A stretch of DNA of 64,000 nt from Cristatella mucedo. Lineage: Eukaryota; Bryozoa; Phylactolaemata; Cristatellidae. Where the stretch lies: NCBI GenBank assembly GCA_009760855.2, contig WPIO01000040.1, positions 168,501 through 232,500 on the forward strand, in the 5' to 3' direction. Shown here one piece after another: positions 45,147-56,946 of this stretch. The notes under the pieces were generated by a model, which was not told the origin of the DNA, made no database searches, and saw nothing but the letters and a program-made list of their open reading frames with translations. Position 1 is the stretch's first letter; each line of letters starts with the position of its first letter. Position numbers and translations under genes: made by a program.

Positions 45147-45984
45147 GCCCCTCTGCCTGCTATATAAAAAACGCTGTCAAATGTGCTAATCCCCACGTTC
45201 CTTTAACACACACTCTCGTCAGGCCAGGACTGGGTCGCCATTGGCGTAGCGGCTCGGGAAAAAGAGCGTGGGGGCGTTGGCGCTGGCTCGCCGAAGGACA
45301 GCGGTGCGATAACTTCCAATCCAGACGCCCACGTGACGTCGTTCGCCTCTCACCCAAAGGATACTGACATGCTACGTCAGCCAAGCAACGAAAGCCGCAC
45401 GAAAGATTATAAGTGCTTGCTGAATTATACAGCCCATAGCGATGATCGAACATGTCGAAATCGGCAGCTTAGCAAGTACAGCTGGGCGCCTGAAATAACG
45501 GGTCGTCTGCTGCACCGCGGGCTTCAGAAGAGAGCGGCGCGCCTTGGCTGGTATCATGGCTTCGCTAGCTAGTGTGGCCCTCTATGGCCGTCGAATAGAC
45601 CGCTCTGCGCGAAGGACGCTGACATACTGTCATGTCCGCGAACCTTTACCGCCGAAATAGCTGCGCGCGAGCGCACGCTGCGACAGCTGCTCTTTAGCCG
45701 CGCTTTCGCGGTGCCAGTATTCGCTAGTAGTCAAGGGTTCAACTCAGCGTTCGTTTGTCGAGCAATTACCCATTTATTAACTGCGCCAGTCACCGCGTGT
45801 CGGAAAGGACTAGAAGCGAGCGCTATGGGTTCTGTAACGTCGAAGGCTCGCGGAGCAGGCTTGACCGGCCGCTCACCTAGCGGCGTAACCAATCGATTAT
45901 TGCCATTCGGTGCGCGCCTGCGGCGAAATAAGCAGGCCTCCACGAAACGAGCGCTTCCGGCGCTGACCTACTTATCGTTACTAA
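45147..45984. other. Unassigned GC-rich intergenic sequence
   Basis: Short ORFs on both strands (for example 45711-46058 plus) have no recognisable family. Likely old transposon DNA. Confidence 0.4.
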
Positions 45985-46104
45985 TCAAGCATGACTTTAC
46001 TTACCATCTAATTGCATTTCCCTTTGCAGCAAATGTAAAGCGCCCAGAAAGAGAATAAGTTCTCTGAGGGCGCTTTATCAAGTACATTATTATTATTATT
46101 ATTA
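45985..46104 (+). mobile_element. Family A LINE terminal fragment
   Basis: ATCAAGCATGACTTTACTTA, AAATGTAAAGCGCCCAGAAA, TTCTCTGAGGGCGCTTTATC and (ATT)n: the last 120 bases of the element. Confidence 0.9.
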
Positions 46105-46466
46105 AAGGGGCTCGTGAGTCCGCGGCGTGAATTGGAAAGCGAGACGCACACATTGAGGATTTTACTGAGCTTTATTCCCAAGCGCCCAAAGTCGCTGCGC
46201 GCGTCTAGCTCAGCTTTATCTTCACACTCCTCGCACGCTCTCAACAGCACAGGCGCTCTTGCGGAGGGAATACGTCCCCGAACTTAGGCTAACCGCGTCT
46301 ATAGTGGGGAACGACCCAAATAAGACGAAGAGCCCGAACCGGAGCCTAGACCCTGACTGGAGAACTAGGGCTTCGCTTCCACCTTACGGCAGGAATACCT
46401 CACACAATACATCAAGTACTCTTGGCGACGAGACCACACACACACACACACACGCATGCACGCACG

Positions 46467-46505
<39 letters not shown>

Positions 46506-47160
46506 GCACACAAAATACGAAACACAAACATAAAAATGCGAGCTAGAGCGCTATACGACCGTATTCGGCATCTACCGAATTCTTCTAATGTTGATTCTCT
46601 CCGTCTCGTCCATTGCCCGCGGACACAGCCCGCTCTCTTCCATTGTTTTCAGAGAAACGAGTCCGGCAACTACCGGCGACTACTTTGAGACGGAGCCGAA
46701 GACGAAGAAGGAACCCTTAGCGAGCGGCGCCCTATCATTATGTAGCCGCGCAGAAGCTCGTCCACCGGTTCTCTACCGGTGGATGGTGTAGTGCAGCGCT
46801 GCAGCGCGGTTAAAACACAGGCGGCCACAACTGGGTGCCGAAAGCAACAGTTTATTGTGGGCCTGTTAGTAGTGGTTACGCGCCGGCGCAAGCGCTTTAC
46901 GTGGCGCGAACCGGACCGACCGGGTTAGCTGCGTGAGAACTCCCGAAGCCCGACTCCAGTAAGCCACCACACGCCTGTGTCGCTAGCAGTGGTCCCGTCC
47001 CCGAAGGCGGACCGCTACAGCACCTCAATATATGAGCAGCTAACTGAGTAGCCGGCAGAACACAACAGCGCAGTCTAAGTTGCACTTCGCTGTTTGTCGA
47101 CTTTCGTACTCTCGAGGCGTAGTCTCTGATCAACTACCGAAGCTGCAGCCCTGAGCAGCT
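46105..47160. other. Unassigned sequence with CA microsatellite
   Basis: (CA)n at 46433-46505. On the minus strand, AATAAA is followed within about 75 bases by GTGTGCGTCTCG-type sequence at 46110-46190, and there is a second AATAAA at about 46850. They could be LTR ends, but no coding domain confirms a retroelement. Confidence 0.4.
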
Positions 47161-47179
47161 CTGTCCTTCATGTCGTTTA

Positions 47180-47196
47180 TATTCTCTCTCTCTCCC

Positions 47197-47252
<56 letters not shown>

Positions 47253-47294
47253 TCTCTCTCTCTCTCCCTCTCTCTCTCTCTCTCCCTCTCTCTG
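47180..47294. repeat. (CT)n microsatellite with CCCTC interruptions
   Basis: About 110 bases of CT with regularly spaced extra C residues. Confidence 0.95.
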
Positions 47295-48427
47295 CCCTCT
47301 TGACCTTCAGCGTAGCTGCTATTTTTGTCGGACCCTAGCTCTCGGTGTCCGTCCTCGGCTTATTCGCGTCTGCCTGCAATTTATTAGATTGCTCCTCCGC
47401 CAGCTTGCCACCCTTTCTCTCTTTGTCTAGTGGAGCACAGTAGTCGGTCCACATCCTGACCGCTCTTTGTCTAACCAAGCTCCATTCTAACCTGAGCGGA
47501 TCTCGCTGTCAAACTGACGCCTCGCTCCTCTCCCGGTTAACTAATGTGTCCCCCTACCCAATTCTTCTTAGCTAGTCCGCTACGTACGGGTTGCTCAAGG
47601 GCCCTAGTCAGACCCACTAAGGCAAGGGCTAGTATCGCGGCTAACCTGAGAGCTGCACGAGTGCAATTGTATAACTAGCCGGGACAGCGGGGTTTCAATC
47701 GCCTCAGCGAACTCTGCGTCCCCTGCTCACAGCTCGAGAGCGCAGGTGCTCTTCACCCACTTCTTTTATTCTCACGGAAACCGTCCAGCAACTCTAGGAC
47801 GGCTGGCGGCGACAGCGACCCTGGGCGAGCGTTGCCCTTTTCTTAAATTGCCAGTCGGGACTATAGGGTTGACAGGCCAACCAATATCAATCACCTCACG
47901 ATCCTACTACGATGGCTGCGTCCTCTTGCTCGAGGCTCTAGGACAGAGTCGTTTCCGCCGCGCAGCTCTTATGCGCTCTAAAACTGCGTCAGGCCGGCGC
48001 TGTTGCACTTCGATGTTTGCTGCTTTGAGTTCGCCGCTTTGTGGATTTTATTAAAGTTCGGAAGCAAATAGTTCACGCTTGTGGCACTGCATAGTTCTTG
48101 CCCTTGCCCTCTTCGCAGTAAGCACTTGTATCCTGGTCTTTTGCCTCTCTTACCTCTGTAACTTCCTGCTGGACGCTTCGGCTACCCAGCGGGCTCAGCG
48201 CACCGACGGAGTGGGCGCGGCGGCGCCGCGCGTGCCACCCTCGGTGGGCGGGCTTCTCGTGCGACGTCACGCGCCGATTAGGCTCGGAGACAAAGGAGGG
48301 GGCGGTTTCGCAGCGACCGGCGACTGCGCTTTCAGTTATTGCTAGGTCACGTGATCGCGCGCCCCCCCGTTGTTGTCGTCGTACCCTCACTGCGAGAAAG
48401 GCCCGCGCACGAAGAGATCTGGTGGTA
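47295..48427. other. Upstream region of the GT92 gene
   Basis: No other gene found. GC-rich, CpG-containing sequence at 48180-48365 just before exon 1 is a plausible promoter/5' UTR zone, but no TATA box or initiator could be picked out with confidence. Confidence 0.4.
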
Positions 48428-48484
48428 ATGTTAAAAAAATTAAGGAAATTGGTGCCTGTTTTCGCTGCAGCCGTTCTAGTACTG
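48428..48484 (+). CDS. GT92 gene exon 1 (signal anchor)
   Basis: ATG in an acceptable start context (G at -3). 19 codons ending CTAGTACTG|GTAAGC in phase 0. It encodes the basic N-terminus and most of the membrane helix, which exon 2 completes with VLVRTDIVRLLRR. Confidence 0.85.
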
Positions 48485-51400
48485 GTAAGCGCCCTCTCAT
48501 CTTCAAATGGCCAGCACACGGATCCATCGCACTGCCCGTGCCATTATGGCGGCGTCGGCCACCTAGTTCTGACGACGCTGAGCACTTAAGCGACACTCTT
48601 GCTAGCTTCGTGCTCGGCTAAGCTCGCGCGCGTTCCTGATAAATTGTATCAGACCCTTTGGCTGCAAGCGAAATCAAGCGGACTCTTAATAAGCAGCAGC
48701 ATTGGGGGGGGGGGGGGAGCGCGGGCTGCAGTGCGTCAGCTCGGCTTTCGCGATGAATTTCGGCTTCGAATGTTGGTTGGCCACTCGTCCTCTCTGCTGC
48801 TTCGGCGCCGGTGTCGTGCTATCGTGCCTTTGGTTCCAGCGACGGAGCTGCTTGCACTCGACCTATGACCCCTCTCATGCCTAAATACGTTGTGCCTCCT
48901 GCTGCTGCTTTGAGTTCTGCACTGTATATAGGTCGCCACATTTTCCTATCTAGAACGAGCTTAGTCATCTGTCCAGACGAATCGGTAGGACCTTTAAGAC
49001 TTCTCTGGGCTTCTTTGGCTTCAATAACTAGCGAGGGCAGCGCCCTCGACCTCGAACGTGACCCGGCCAATAGAAAGCCAAACCTGGAAGGTGAGCTTGG
49101 AGAACACGTTAGAAAAGGCCTGTGCCAGCTGCTAAAATGGGATGCCCGTATACGCCCGGGATGACGAGTGCTATGGCGTGTACACACTTGAATTTCAAGC
49201 AGTAGTCCTGCAGCAAATAAAGGTCGCAAGCAACCTACTTAGTCGTCCAGCTTGAGGAGTTCTGGGATGCTTTTAGACTAAACTTTGCCAGCCTCAAGAA
49301 AGTCCTTGGCTTTGCTGACAACAGGCCATATCTGTCATGTTCCTATTTGTGCACCACGTGGTACAGCCTGACAGGTGCGATTTGCATGGCTTTTCTTCGT
49401 TTTTCTTGGGCATTAGAGCATCGATCGATCGTCTCATCGGCTGCTATGAAGCATTTTATCTTAGCCTGAAATGGCTCTAAGCCATTTAGGAAGATTCGGA
49501 GTATCATCATGCAAGTGTCACCCGATAGACGCTGACTCGATTTAGTGCTCTCTCTCTCTCTCTCTCTCCCTCCCTCCATCCATCCATCCCTCCCTCCCCT
49601 TTTCCCTCCCTCCCCCTCTCTGTGTCGCTCCTACCTTCCTCTGTCTCTCTCACAATCTAGCTCTCTATATGATCTTTCCTTCTACATAGTTTGTCTATTG
49701 TCTTGTACTCTCTCGTCCTCCCCTGTTCACATCTCTCTATCTATGTAGTAAACGGCTGACCCATCTGCTATGTGCTTTGTATCTGTGACAATTCAGAGAA
49801 CTAGACCGATTAGTGTCGTCTGTTGGGTACCAGCAAGACATGGGTGCAACCCAACCCAGCAAACCAATCATTTGGTAATGCGCTTAGTAAAGTGATTAGA
49901 AAGTGATGGCACACTAGGTAAGGTGGTTGCTTTCACGACCTCGGGACCGAGGTCGTGGGTTCGATTCCTGCAGTAGGCGATTCTTTATCGCCACTGCAAT
50001 CGGTGATGATGGCCGTAAAGGCTCTTCTGTCGCTATACAAAAAGAGGCGTTTAATCAGCTAGGAGTTATGTCTTTAAAGAGATTCAATTCTCTGAGGGTG
50101 ATAAACAAATGCATTATTATTATTATTATTATAAGTTGGCTCTAATAAGGCGACTGCATTGCATAGAGTGGTACAGCCAGCGGTAGATGCATGGGGTATA
50201 CCTTGTACCACTGTTTATTTGCATGCGTGCCAGCCTGCATTGACCTTTTTGGCACTCAAATTCATGCAATGCATGCAATCTCATGCATGCTGTGACGGTA
50301 AAGTGCTGATGGAATCCTGATCACGTGCCCTGATCCCCGCCCAATTGGCCACTCGTGGACACTTTCTTGCTCATCGATGCTTGCATGCACGTGCCTGTGT
50401 TTGCGAGTACAGCAGCAAGTTGGCAGAGGTCACGGCACTTTGGCGAAGTGTTACGGTGCACAGTAGAGAGCAAGCGTCAGCAGGTGCGTGTTTCTTCTTG
50501 GTTTTCTAGGTCCTCGTACGGACAGACATAGTTCGGTTGCTGCGAAGGCAGCTTGACCTATCACTCGGAGCGACAGGGCGCGCACACGACGCTCAGACTG
50601 CAGTGCTCCAGTTGCACCAAAATGCAGAGCAGCAGAGGAAGCAGCAGGAGGAAGGCAACGAGCGAGGACACGTCGAGAGAGTGGAAGTAACAAAGGATGA
50701 GCTAGCGCGAGAAGGTGCCAGCGCAGTAGCAAGCGAGATCTACGAGAGCAGCAGCAGCGATGACCATCACGAAAGACATGCTGCCAAGAAAGGATACTCG
50801 AGAAGCCATCACAGCTCGCGTGGGCTCTCAGGAGGCTTACAGGATCAGCAGGAGCCAGTGGTGTTGGCCCCGAAAACCAAAAATGCAGAGCCAGCCACTA
50901 AATCATCCTCTGTGGTGAGTTCTTTTGAGCTTGGCCACTCTAGAGACTACTCAGACTCTGAGCCAACTGCCGGGCTGCCTGACCGATCACTGTCGGCTAC
51001 CACCGCCGGCAAGGTCGAGGGCAAGGAGCCAACAGGTGAACTCCATAGCAGGGGAGTCGTCGGTAAGCCGCATGCACACAAAGCAGGCGAGCAAATCACG
51101 ACTGTCTCTCGCCCTGCATTTAAAGCTGACCGCCACGAGGCGCCAGGTGTAAGCCTGCAGAGCAACCAAAATGGCAGCAGCATGCCAGCAAGCAGCAGTG
51201 GTCAACCTTCCGTCCTCAAGCCGACCACTGAAAGCCAAAACACTCAGACAAGTCTCTTCGCGGTCACGTGCGAGCTTCGAGCCGGCGACGCTGCTTGGAC
51301 GATCAGCAGCGGTGGCAGCCACAGCTGCCAGGAAGCGATCTCGCTCGACAGTCGTGCTCGCAGCAGCAGCAGCAGCGGCCAGTCCGGCGGCACAGCCGAA

Positions 51401-54400
51401 CCTCAGCACGTGGTCGTCGGTGGTGGTGCATGGCGAAGCGTTGCAGCCGTCTCTCCGACGACCGGCAGCGCTCGTGCCTCTGCCAATTCATCGCCGGCGA
51501 AAAGCAGGGGAAAGCCGAACGGCAGTAACCCAACAAGGGCCGAGCTCTTGAGCTCGAACGGAGCCAGAGGTGTGGCAGGAGGTGTGGCAGCCGCAGCAGA
51601 CCTAGCCAAGTCTGACTTGCCGCTAGTGTCACGTGGCGGCGGCGTCGGCAAGTCACTCTGGAATCACACCGAGACGACTTTCGGATGGTCGAACAGCCGG
51701 GCAGATGAAGACAGAGGCTCCACTGCAGCGGCAGCAGCAGCTTGGCACACTGCTGCTGCCCCCTCCTCATCACCCGAGGTGACTGGCCGCAGAGCTGGCT
51801 TCGAGGCTCCGAGGGAGCCTCGAGCTGGAGGAACAGTACCAGAGGGCGATGCTAGCCAAAGCCTCACGACAGACAGCCCCGAGTTGGTGCTCCAATATGC
51901 AGGCCTTGTCAGCAGCTACGACTCACATTTAAAAATCTCTACTAGCCTAACGGTCGTTGCTTCAACCACCTTGGCTGCCCCAACAGCAGCAGCAAGCAGT
52001 ACAAGGGCAAGGCCAGTTAACTATGTTACCAGTGGCCAGTTAACTATGAACGCCCTGGCTTTCACCAGCAGGTCAGTATAGTTAACTAACGGCTAGCGGC
52101 TGCTGTCCTTGAGCAGCGGCTCCTACTTGGTATATGAATGCAAGCCATTGGTGTTTCGATCGGGCCTGCATGTGCCACGTCCCGAGTTTTTGATTGGTCA
52201 GCTGGTGCCACTAGCAGGCTGAGAGTGAAAGGAACTCTTCTCCTTCTTGCCGGTCAGCTGATTCGGCTTCAGCCCAAGATGTGGTGACGTTGTCGCCCAA
52301 ACCAAGGGATAATCGACACTGATTTAGAAGGAAAGTCGATAGTGTTTGCACAGCTTAAGGATGATAGTCTAGTTCTTCTTCAGGCATGTCTTATGCTTAC
52401 AGGATTTATTGGCTGCTGGTTTTTGCTTCCCGTGCAGCGATTTGCAGCAAAGCAACTGAGTAGTCGTCGAGCTCTTTTAGGGCACTAAAGTACTAAAGAC
52501 TTGCTAATATTGCTATTGTTGCCATCGTTCGAGCTGTCCGTGCTCTTGCCGTTCACATGGCCGAAGCAAGTCGTTCCGGTTCGTCTGCTCCGGCTCGCTG
52601 AGCGACTATTCGTGCCGGACAGCTTATATCACCGCCGATTGTCAAATCGCCTGCTGCAACCTCTCAGGGGCTAGGGGTGCACTCGGCTGCACATCCGGTG
52701 AAGCGAGCTCAAGTAAAAAAAAAAGATCGAACGGTTTGTTTCGCTTGCCACTCTGCTCAGGAGCAAAGCTCTTTTTCCGCCGACCCACAAGGCCTGCCAC
52801 GGCCTGGCTCCGTCATACCTAGCTGAACTGCTGCACCAGTTTCAGCATCTTCCTGACCTCAGGTCCGGTACGGAAAATAAATTAGCCGTGCCGTCCCTCG
52901 GGCTTGAAAGCCGCTGGCGGCAGAAGCTCTTGCTCCGCCTAAGCCTAAGACGTGGAGCCTGCTTCCACAGTTCGTGCGAAACGACACACGTGCTCTCCTG
53001 CTGCCGACTATGGCACATCATTGACATCATTGACATCCGATTGATCGCTGACCATTGATTATTGACAGCCAGGCTGAGCTGCTACTTCCATGCTCCGCAG
53101 CTATCTCAGCTGCTCTCCTGGCTGAGCTCTGCTTCTCACTTTCTCTTTGTTGAGTGTGATGAAGTCTGTTGCCCGTGCTTTCGCGTGCTGACACTGTTGC
53201 ATGCTACCACTAACCACACTGGCATGCTGACCCTGTGCATGTCACCTTCTAACCGCGTTATTCATGTTGCTTATCGAGAATGATGCCATTCACCATTCGA
53301 TCGTGTTTTCTTTGCAGCAAATGTAAAGCACCGAGAAAGAGATTGAGTTCTCTGAGGAGGCTTTATCAAGTCTATTATTATTATTATTATTATTAACCGA
53401 ATGCATACCGAAGGCCGCGTAGACTTTGAATTTGCTTTGCAAAAATCTCCTTCCTAACACCCGCATAGTCTGCTTGGCTTTGTGGAGTTGCAGACTGAGA
53501 TACGTTACATTAGATTCAAGAAGCAGCTGAAGTGCTGAAGACGCCCAATGGCTGCTCAGCCTAACGCTACCTTGCATGCTCCGCTGACGTAGCTGAGCGT
53601 GCTGGCGCATTTTATAGCGCCGCACGTCAGGGATTCTCGCACCATTCGTTCCCTCTTTCTTGCCTGAGCACACGTCCATGACTCGGACGTTCATTGCATA
53701 TGAATGTAGGCCAAAAATTACCTTACGAAATAAGTAATGCCAAGCGATTTTCAGCTTGTCTTTTTTCTAGCAACGAGGCACTGTTTCGCAATTCGTGCTG
53801 ACCATCCTTCGCATTTCCCACCGAAGATTATCGGTGTAGACCGCACCGAGTCGAGCATGCCAAATCTTTCATTCGGATGGATAATGGGTAGGTATGGGTA
53901 ACAGTGAGTTATGGGCTCCTGTCGCAGACTGGATTAAGCCACACGCGGCTGTCAGCGAATGCTCTGGAACAGGTGCCCTCAGGGCCTTGACTTAGCTCGT
54001 GCAGACGCTCTGCCGAGCGGAAGGAGCCGCTCCACCGCTCGGTCGCGGCAGCTCCGGAGCGTGCGCTCCGGAGCACGCACGCAGTTCCGGAGCGAGTCGC
54101 TCGTCACCCTTTTTTCTTTGTAGGCTCTTCTTGATATCGGCTTACAGCGATTTCAGAAAAAACCCGCCCACGGTCAAGATAATCATATATGCGGCTAAGA
54201 GCTTTGACGAGAGAGTGTACTGCGTGCGCCGCGCGGGCGGCGCGGCGGCGGCGGCGGCTCACCAGGCGACTCTCTCGTGGATAAATTACCCGTCCGAGGA
54301 GCTGGCGCTATGGCGAGCGGGCTATCTGCAGTGCCAGCTGCCCGATCTGACGGCGCAGGAGACGAGCGTCGAGCTGCGCCGCGGCGGCGGCGGCGACTCG

Positions 54401-55279
54401 GTCCGCATGCCGCTGGGCAATGCGCCGCCAGCCGCCGCTGCGCCGAGCGCGTTCGGCCTGTGCGTGAAGAGCGGCTACGGAGCGCCGAGCGCTCTGCGCT
54501 TCATCGAGTGGATGGAGCTGCAGTCGCTGCTCGGCGTCGCTCACGTCTTCCTGTACGATCTGGACCTGCGAGGACCGATACGGTCGGCCATGCAGCACTA
54601 CGTCGACAGCGGTCTGCTCACTGTAGTCAAGGACAACAGCAGGCGGCTAATCGAGCAGGCGCAGCCGCGCTTCATCGACCTGTTCGCCGGCTTCGACGCG
54701 ACGCGGGCCACGGGCGACGAGCCGTACTCGCAGCTCGAGCTGCTGTCCATCCAGGACTGCTTTCATCGATTCCGAGGTCTGTTCGAGTACATCGTCGTCG
54801 CCGACATCGACGAGGCCATCGTGCCCGCCGACGGCGGCACGCTGCACGACCTGCTGAGAGCGCTGCGGCGCAGAGCGCCGGCCGCCACGTCCTTCTCGCA
54901 CCAGTCGGCCGCCTACCTGCCGCACTTCGCCGCCGCGAACGCGAGCGGCCGCACGTACATGCTCGCGCACACGCGCCGCACCGAGATCACGTGGGACGGC
55001 TCCAAGGCGTTCCACAGCACGGCCGACACGGAGAGCCTCAACTGGCACCGACGCATCCGTCCCGGTAGTAACGTGGCGTACGTCGAGCCGTCGGAGGCGT
55101 GGCTGCACCACTACCGCGGCTCGTGCAAGGGCTTCTCGTGCGACAGCAATGTCAAGGTCATTGACGACGGCGCGTCCGTCCTGGGCAAACTCGCGACCGC
55201 CCTTACCTCGCGGGTCGCCGCGGTCGCGGAGAAGGTGCGCGGCGACGACAGCCGCCGAGCGGCGGTTGCCGGAGTGTGA
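48428..55279 (+). CDS. GT92-family (DUF23) type II membrane glycosyltransferase, three exons
   Basis: Joined 48428-48484, 50510-52071, 54124-55279: 2,775 bases, 924 residues. GT92 enzymes are Golgi glycosyltransferases; the best-studied member, worm GALT-1, adds galactose to core fucose of N-glycans. The substrate here is unknown. Seen: MLKKLRKLVPVFAAAVLVL plus VLV forms a short anchor with a basic N-terminus (type II). Residues about 20-540 form a Ser/Ala/Gly/Gln-rich stem with a few NxS/T sites. Residues 541-924 hold the catalytic domain: LFLISAYSDFR, YLQCQLPD, FIEWMELQSLLGVAHVFLYD, QDCFHRFRGLFEYIVVADID with the DxD-type metal site (ADIDE, 766-770), and WLHHYRGSC. The stem is unusually long for the family. 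Phases (0, then 2) agree at both joints. Intron 1 holds a SINE; intron 2 holds nested LINEs. Confidence 0.9.
49545..49745. repeat. CT/CCTC-rich low-complexity sequence
   Basis: CT tract passing into CCATCCATCC and CCCTCC repeats, in GT92 intron 1. Confidence 0.85.
49903..50132 (+). mobile_element. SINE type 1 with LINE-like 3' hairpin and ATT tail
   Basis: GTGATGGCACACTAGGTAAG, GTGGGTTCGATTCCTGC (B box), AATCAGCTAGGAG, then AAAGAGATTCAATTCTCTGA, GGGTGATAAACAAATGC and (ATT)n. It shows a SINE body joined to the family A end, in GT92 intron 1. Confidence 0.9.
50510..52071 (+). CDS. GT92 gene exon 2 (long stem)
   Basis: Acceptor TTGGTTTTCTAG, donor ACCAGCAG|GTCAGT. 520 codons plus two bases, open throughout. 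An amphipathic, Gln/Glu-rich start (LHQNAEQQRKQQEEGNERGH) is followed by Ser, Ala, Gly, Thr-rich sequence with poly-Ser and poly-Ala runs. No domain recognised. The open frame begins upstream of any ATG, consistent with an internal exon. Confidence 0.87.
52755..53512 (+). mobile_element. Family B LINE interrupted by a family A LINE
   Basis: 52755-53174 and 53398-53512 together resemble family B (HKACHGLAPSYLAELLHQFQ, GTENKLAVPSLGLESRW, then CCGAATGCATACCGAA and GAGATACGTTACATTA). In between sits a truncated family A end. Lies in GT92 intron 2. Confidence 0.85.
53175..53397 (+). mobile_element. Truncated family A LINE nested in family B
   Basis: GCGTGCTGACACTGTTGCAT through AAATGTAAAGCACCGAGAAA, TTCTCTGAGGAGGCTTTATC and (ATT)n: the terminal 220 bases of family A. 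Confidence 0.88.
54124..55279 (+). CDS. GT92 gene exon 3 (catalytic domain)
   Basis: Acceptor CTTTTTTCTTTGTAG; stop TGA at 55277-55279. It holds the whole recognisable GT92 domain. About two thirds G+C, with an Ala run from (GCG)n at 54240-54258 and a Gly run (RRGGGGD). The tail after WLHHYRGSCKG is Ala/Val/Arg-rich and not conserved. Confidence 0.92.
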
Positions 55280-56814
55280 ATAGCGGTCGCTATGAGAGAA
55301 GAGCTCCGGCTCCGCCGCTGCCGCGAGCCAAGTGCTGGCCGCCGCCGCGCGGTACCTTCGGCGCCGAGAGGCTCCGCTTGCTACTCCCGCGTAAATGGGT
55401 CTTGTGAAATAATTTTACATAATACCACGTTTCGGTCGTCTATCAACAAGCAAAACTTGGGATTGCATTCATGGCTCGTCTTTTGTCTGTATTTAGGCGA
55501 ACTTGAAAAAGTTGAAACGTTGACCCAATTTTTCAATCTTTCCCTGGCTATTCTCCCTGCAAGACGTCGGAGCAGGAAGCCCCGGCCGCCGAGTGCTCCT
55601 CGCACCTGTCAGCGGCCTTGACCTACCTGTTTCGCCGCCGTCAACCAGACGGCTACGCAGCCGCGGCTAAGCGACGGTTCTGGCTGCGTCCGGGTTGCGA
55701 GCACCACTTTGTAAGCTGCAGCGTGAAGGTCCTCGCTGGGCTGGGTGCCCTGCAACCGGAGAGAATGCTGCTACTTTCGCTACTTGGTTGTTTCCGGATC
55801 AACTTACGGGTCAACAAGATCGGTCGCTGGCGATAGTAGTAATTCACACTCGTAGCTACGATGCCCGGCTTCTTTGGAGACTTTCAAACTGGGCAGCCAT
55901 TGCTCCCCGATCGCTAGCTGTCCTGTCCGCTTGACGTTTGCCATTTAGGAAATGAGGACGCCCGCTCTCGCTGGTGACGTGCTGAACTAACATTTCTCGT
56001 TGTCGAGTTGCGTCGTCTGCAGCTGAGGTCTTTTCGTGTGATATTTATTATTTTTCGCCACCTAAGATACGCTCAGTCATTTCTGCAAGCTCTCCAACAA
56101 GCGCGGCTTCGCTAAGGCCATGAGGCACGACTTTCGGCAGGATCTTACATGCTCTGCTTTAAATCTGTTCTGTACTCGATTGAAATCTTTTTGCATGGAT
56201 CACTTTGCGAGTACGGTACAATGTGCAGCGGGAAAGCTCGATGAAATTATATTTAAGTTTTTAAAGGCACGTACTCACATGCTGCTTTCTTTGAATCTCT
56301 TGAAGTAGCAAAAGAACTTGGCAAAAAAAGATTAAAAGACAGCACGCCACCTGTTGATCTTTGCCACGATTCGCTTTGAGCCGACGACCTGATAAATGAC
56401 CTTTTCGCACTGCCGCCTGCTGATCATCGTTAAGAGCTTTACGTACGTAGCAGTGGACCCGGCTCCAGAGACGGCCCAATTAGAATTCGCCCAATTATCA
56501 AGTACCTCAATTGGATACAAATACTTTCGATATATCACTTCTTCTTCTTGCCAAGGATTCTAGGTGTGACCTAGTAGCAGTGGAGATGCTAGACGATGTC
56601 TTCGTTCGGCACCACCGGCTCTGAACTGTTCAGCTCTGTTAGAAGGCGGTTAGAATATGCTTCGAGGTCCGGCTATGACTGATGCTAGATTATCATCGTA
56701 GCACTTTCAAGGTATTGCCTGTCAGCTCTTGGTTATGGCATTAATTGCAGGAAATTGTAAAGCACCGCGATTAAGATTCAGTTCCCGTAGGGCGCATTGT
56801 AAGTATAATATTAA
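55280..56814. other. Downstream of the GT92 gene, no feature assigned
   Basis: The 3' UTR is presumably here. I see no AATAAA close to the stop; an ATTAAA occurs at about 56332. A solo LINE-type hairpin remnant lies at 56755-56800 (TTGTAAAGCACCGCGATTAA...GGGCGCATTG). Confidence 0.45.
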
Positions 56815-56946
56815 ATATAATTCATTTGTATAGCGCGCTAGGAGAACGTAATCTCTATTCGGGCGCTCCACATATGCCGCGGAGCTCGAGCCCACGACCC
56901 CAGTCAAACCTTGGTCAGGGTGAGCATCTTAACCACCGGGGCTATA
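56815..56946 (-). mobile_element. tRNA-derived SINE, type 2
   Basis: The minus strand has GTATAGCCCCGGTGGTTAAG (A box), GTGGGCTCGAGCTCCG (B box) and the tail AGCGCCCGAATAGAGATTAC. Confidence 0.85.

Noticed and set aside
48079-48345. Hydrophobic N-terminus (CIVLALALFAVSTCILVFCL) on the plus strand
   Set aside because: It has no ATG (begins at TTG) and a stop lies just upstream in frame. A GTAAGC inside it is tempting, but without a start codon or acceptor I cannot support an exon.
54277-55068. A 263-codon Arg-rich ORF in another frame
   Set aside because: Shadow of the GC-rich GT92 catalytic exon; no domain and extreme composition.
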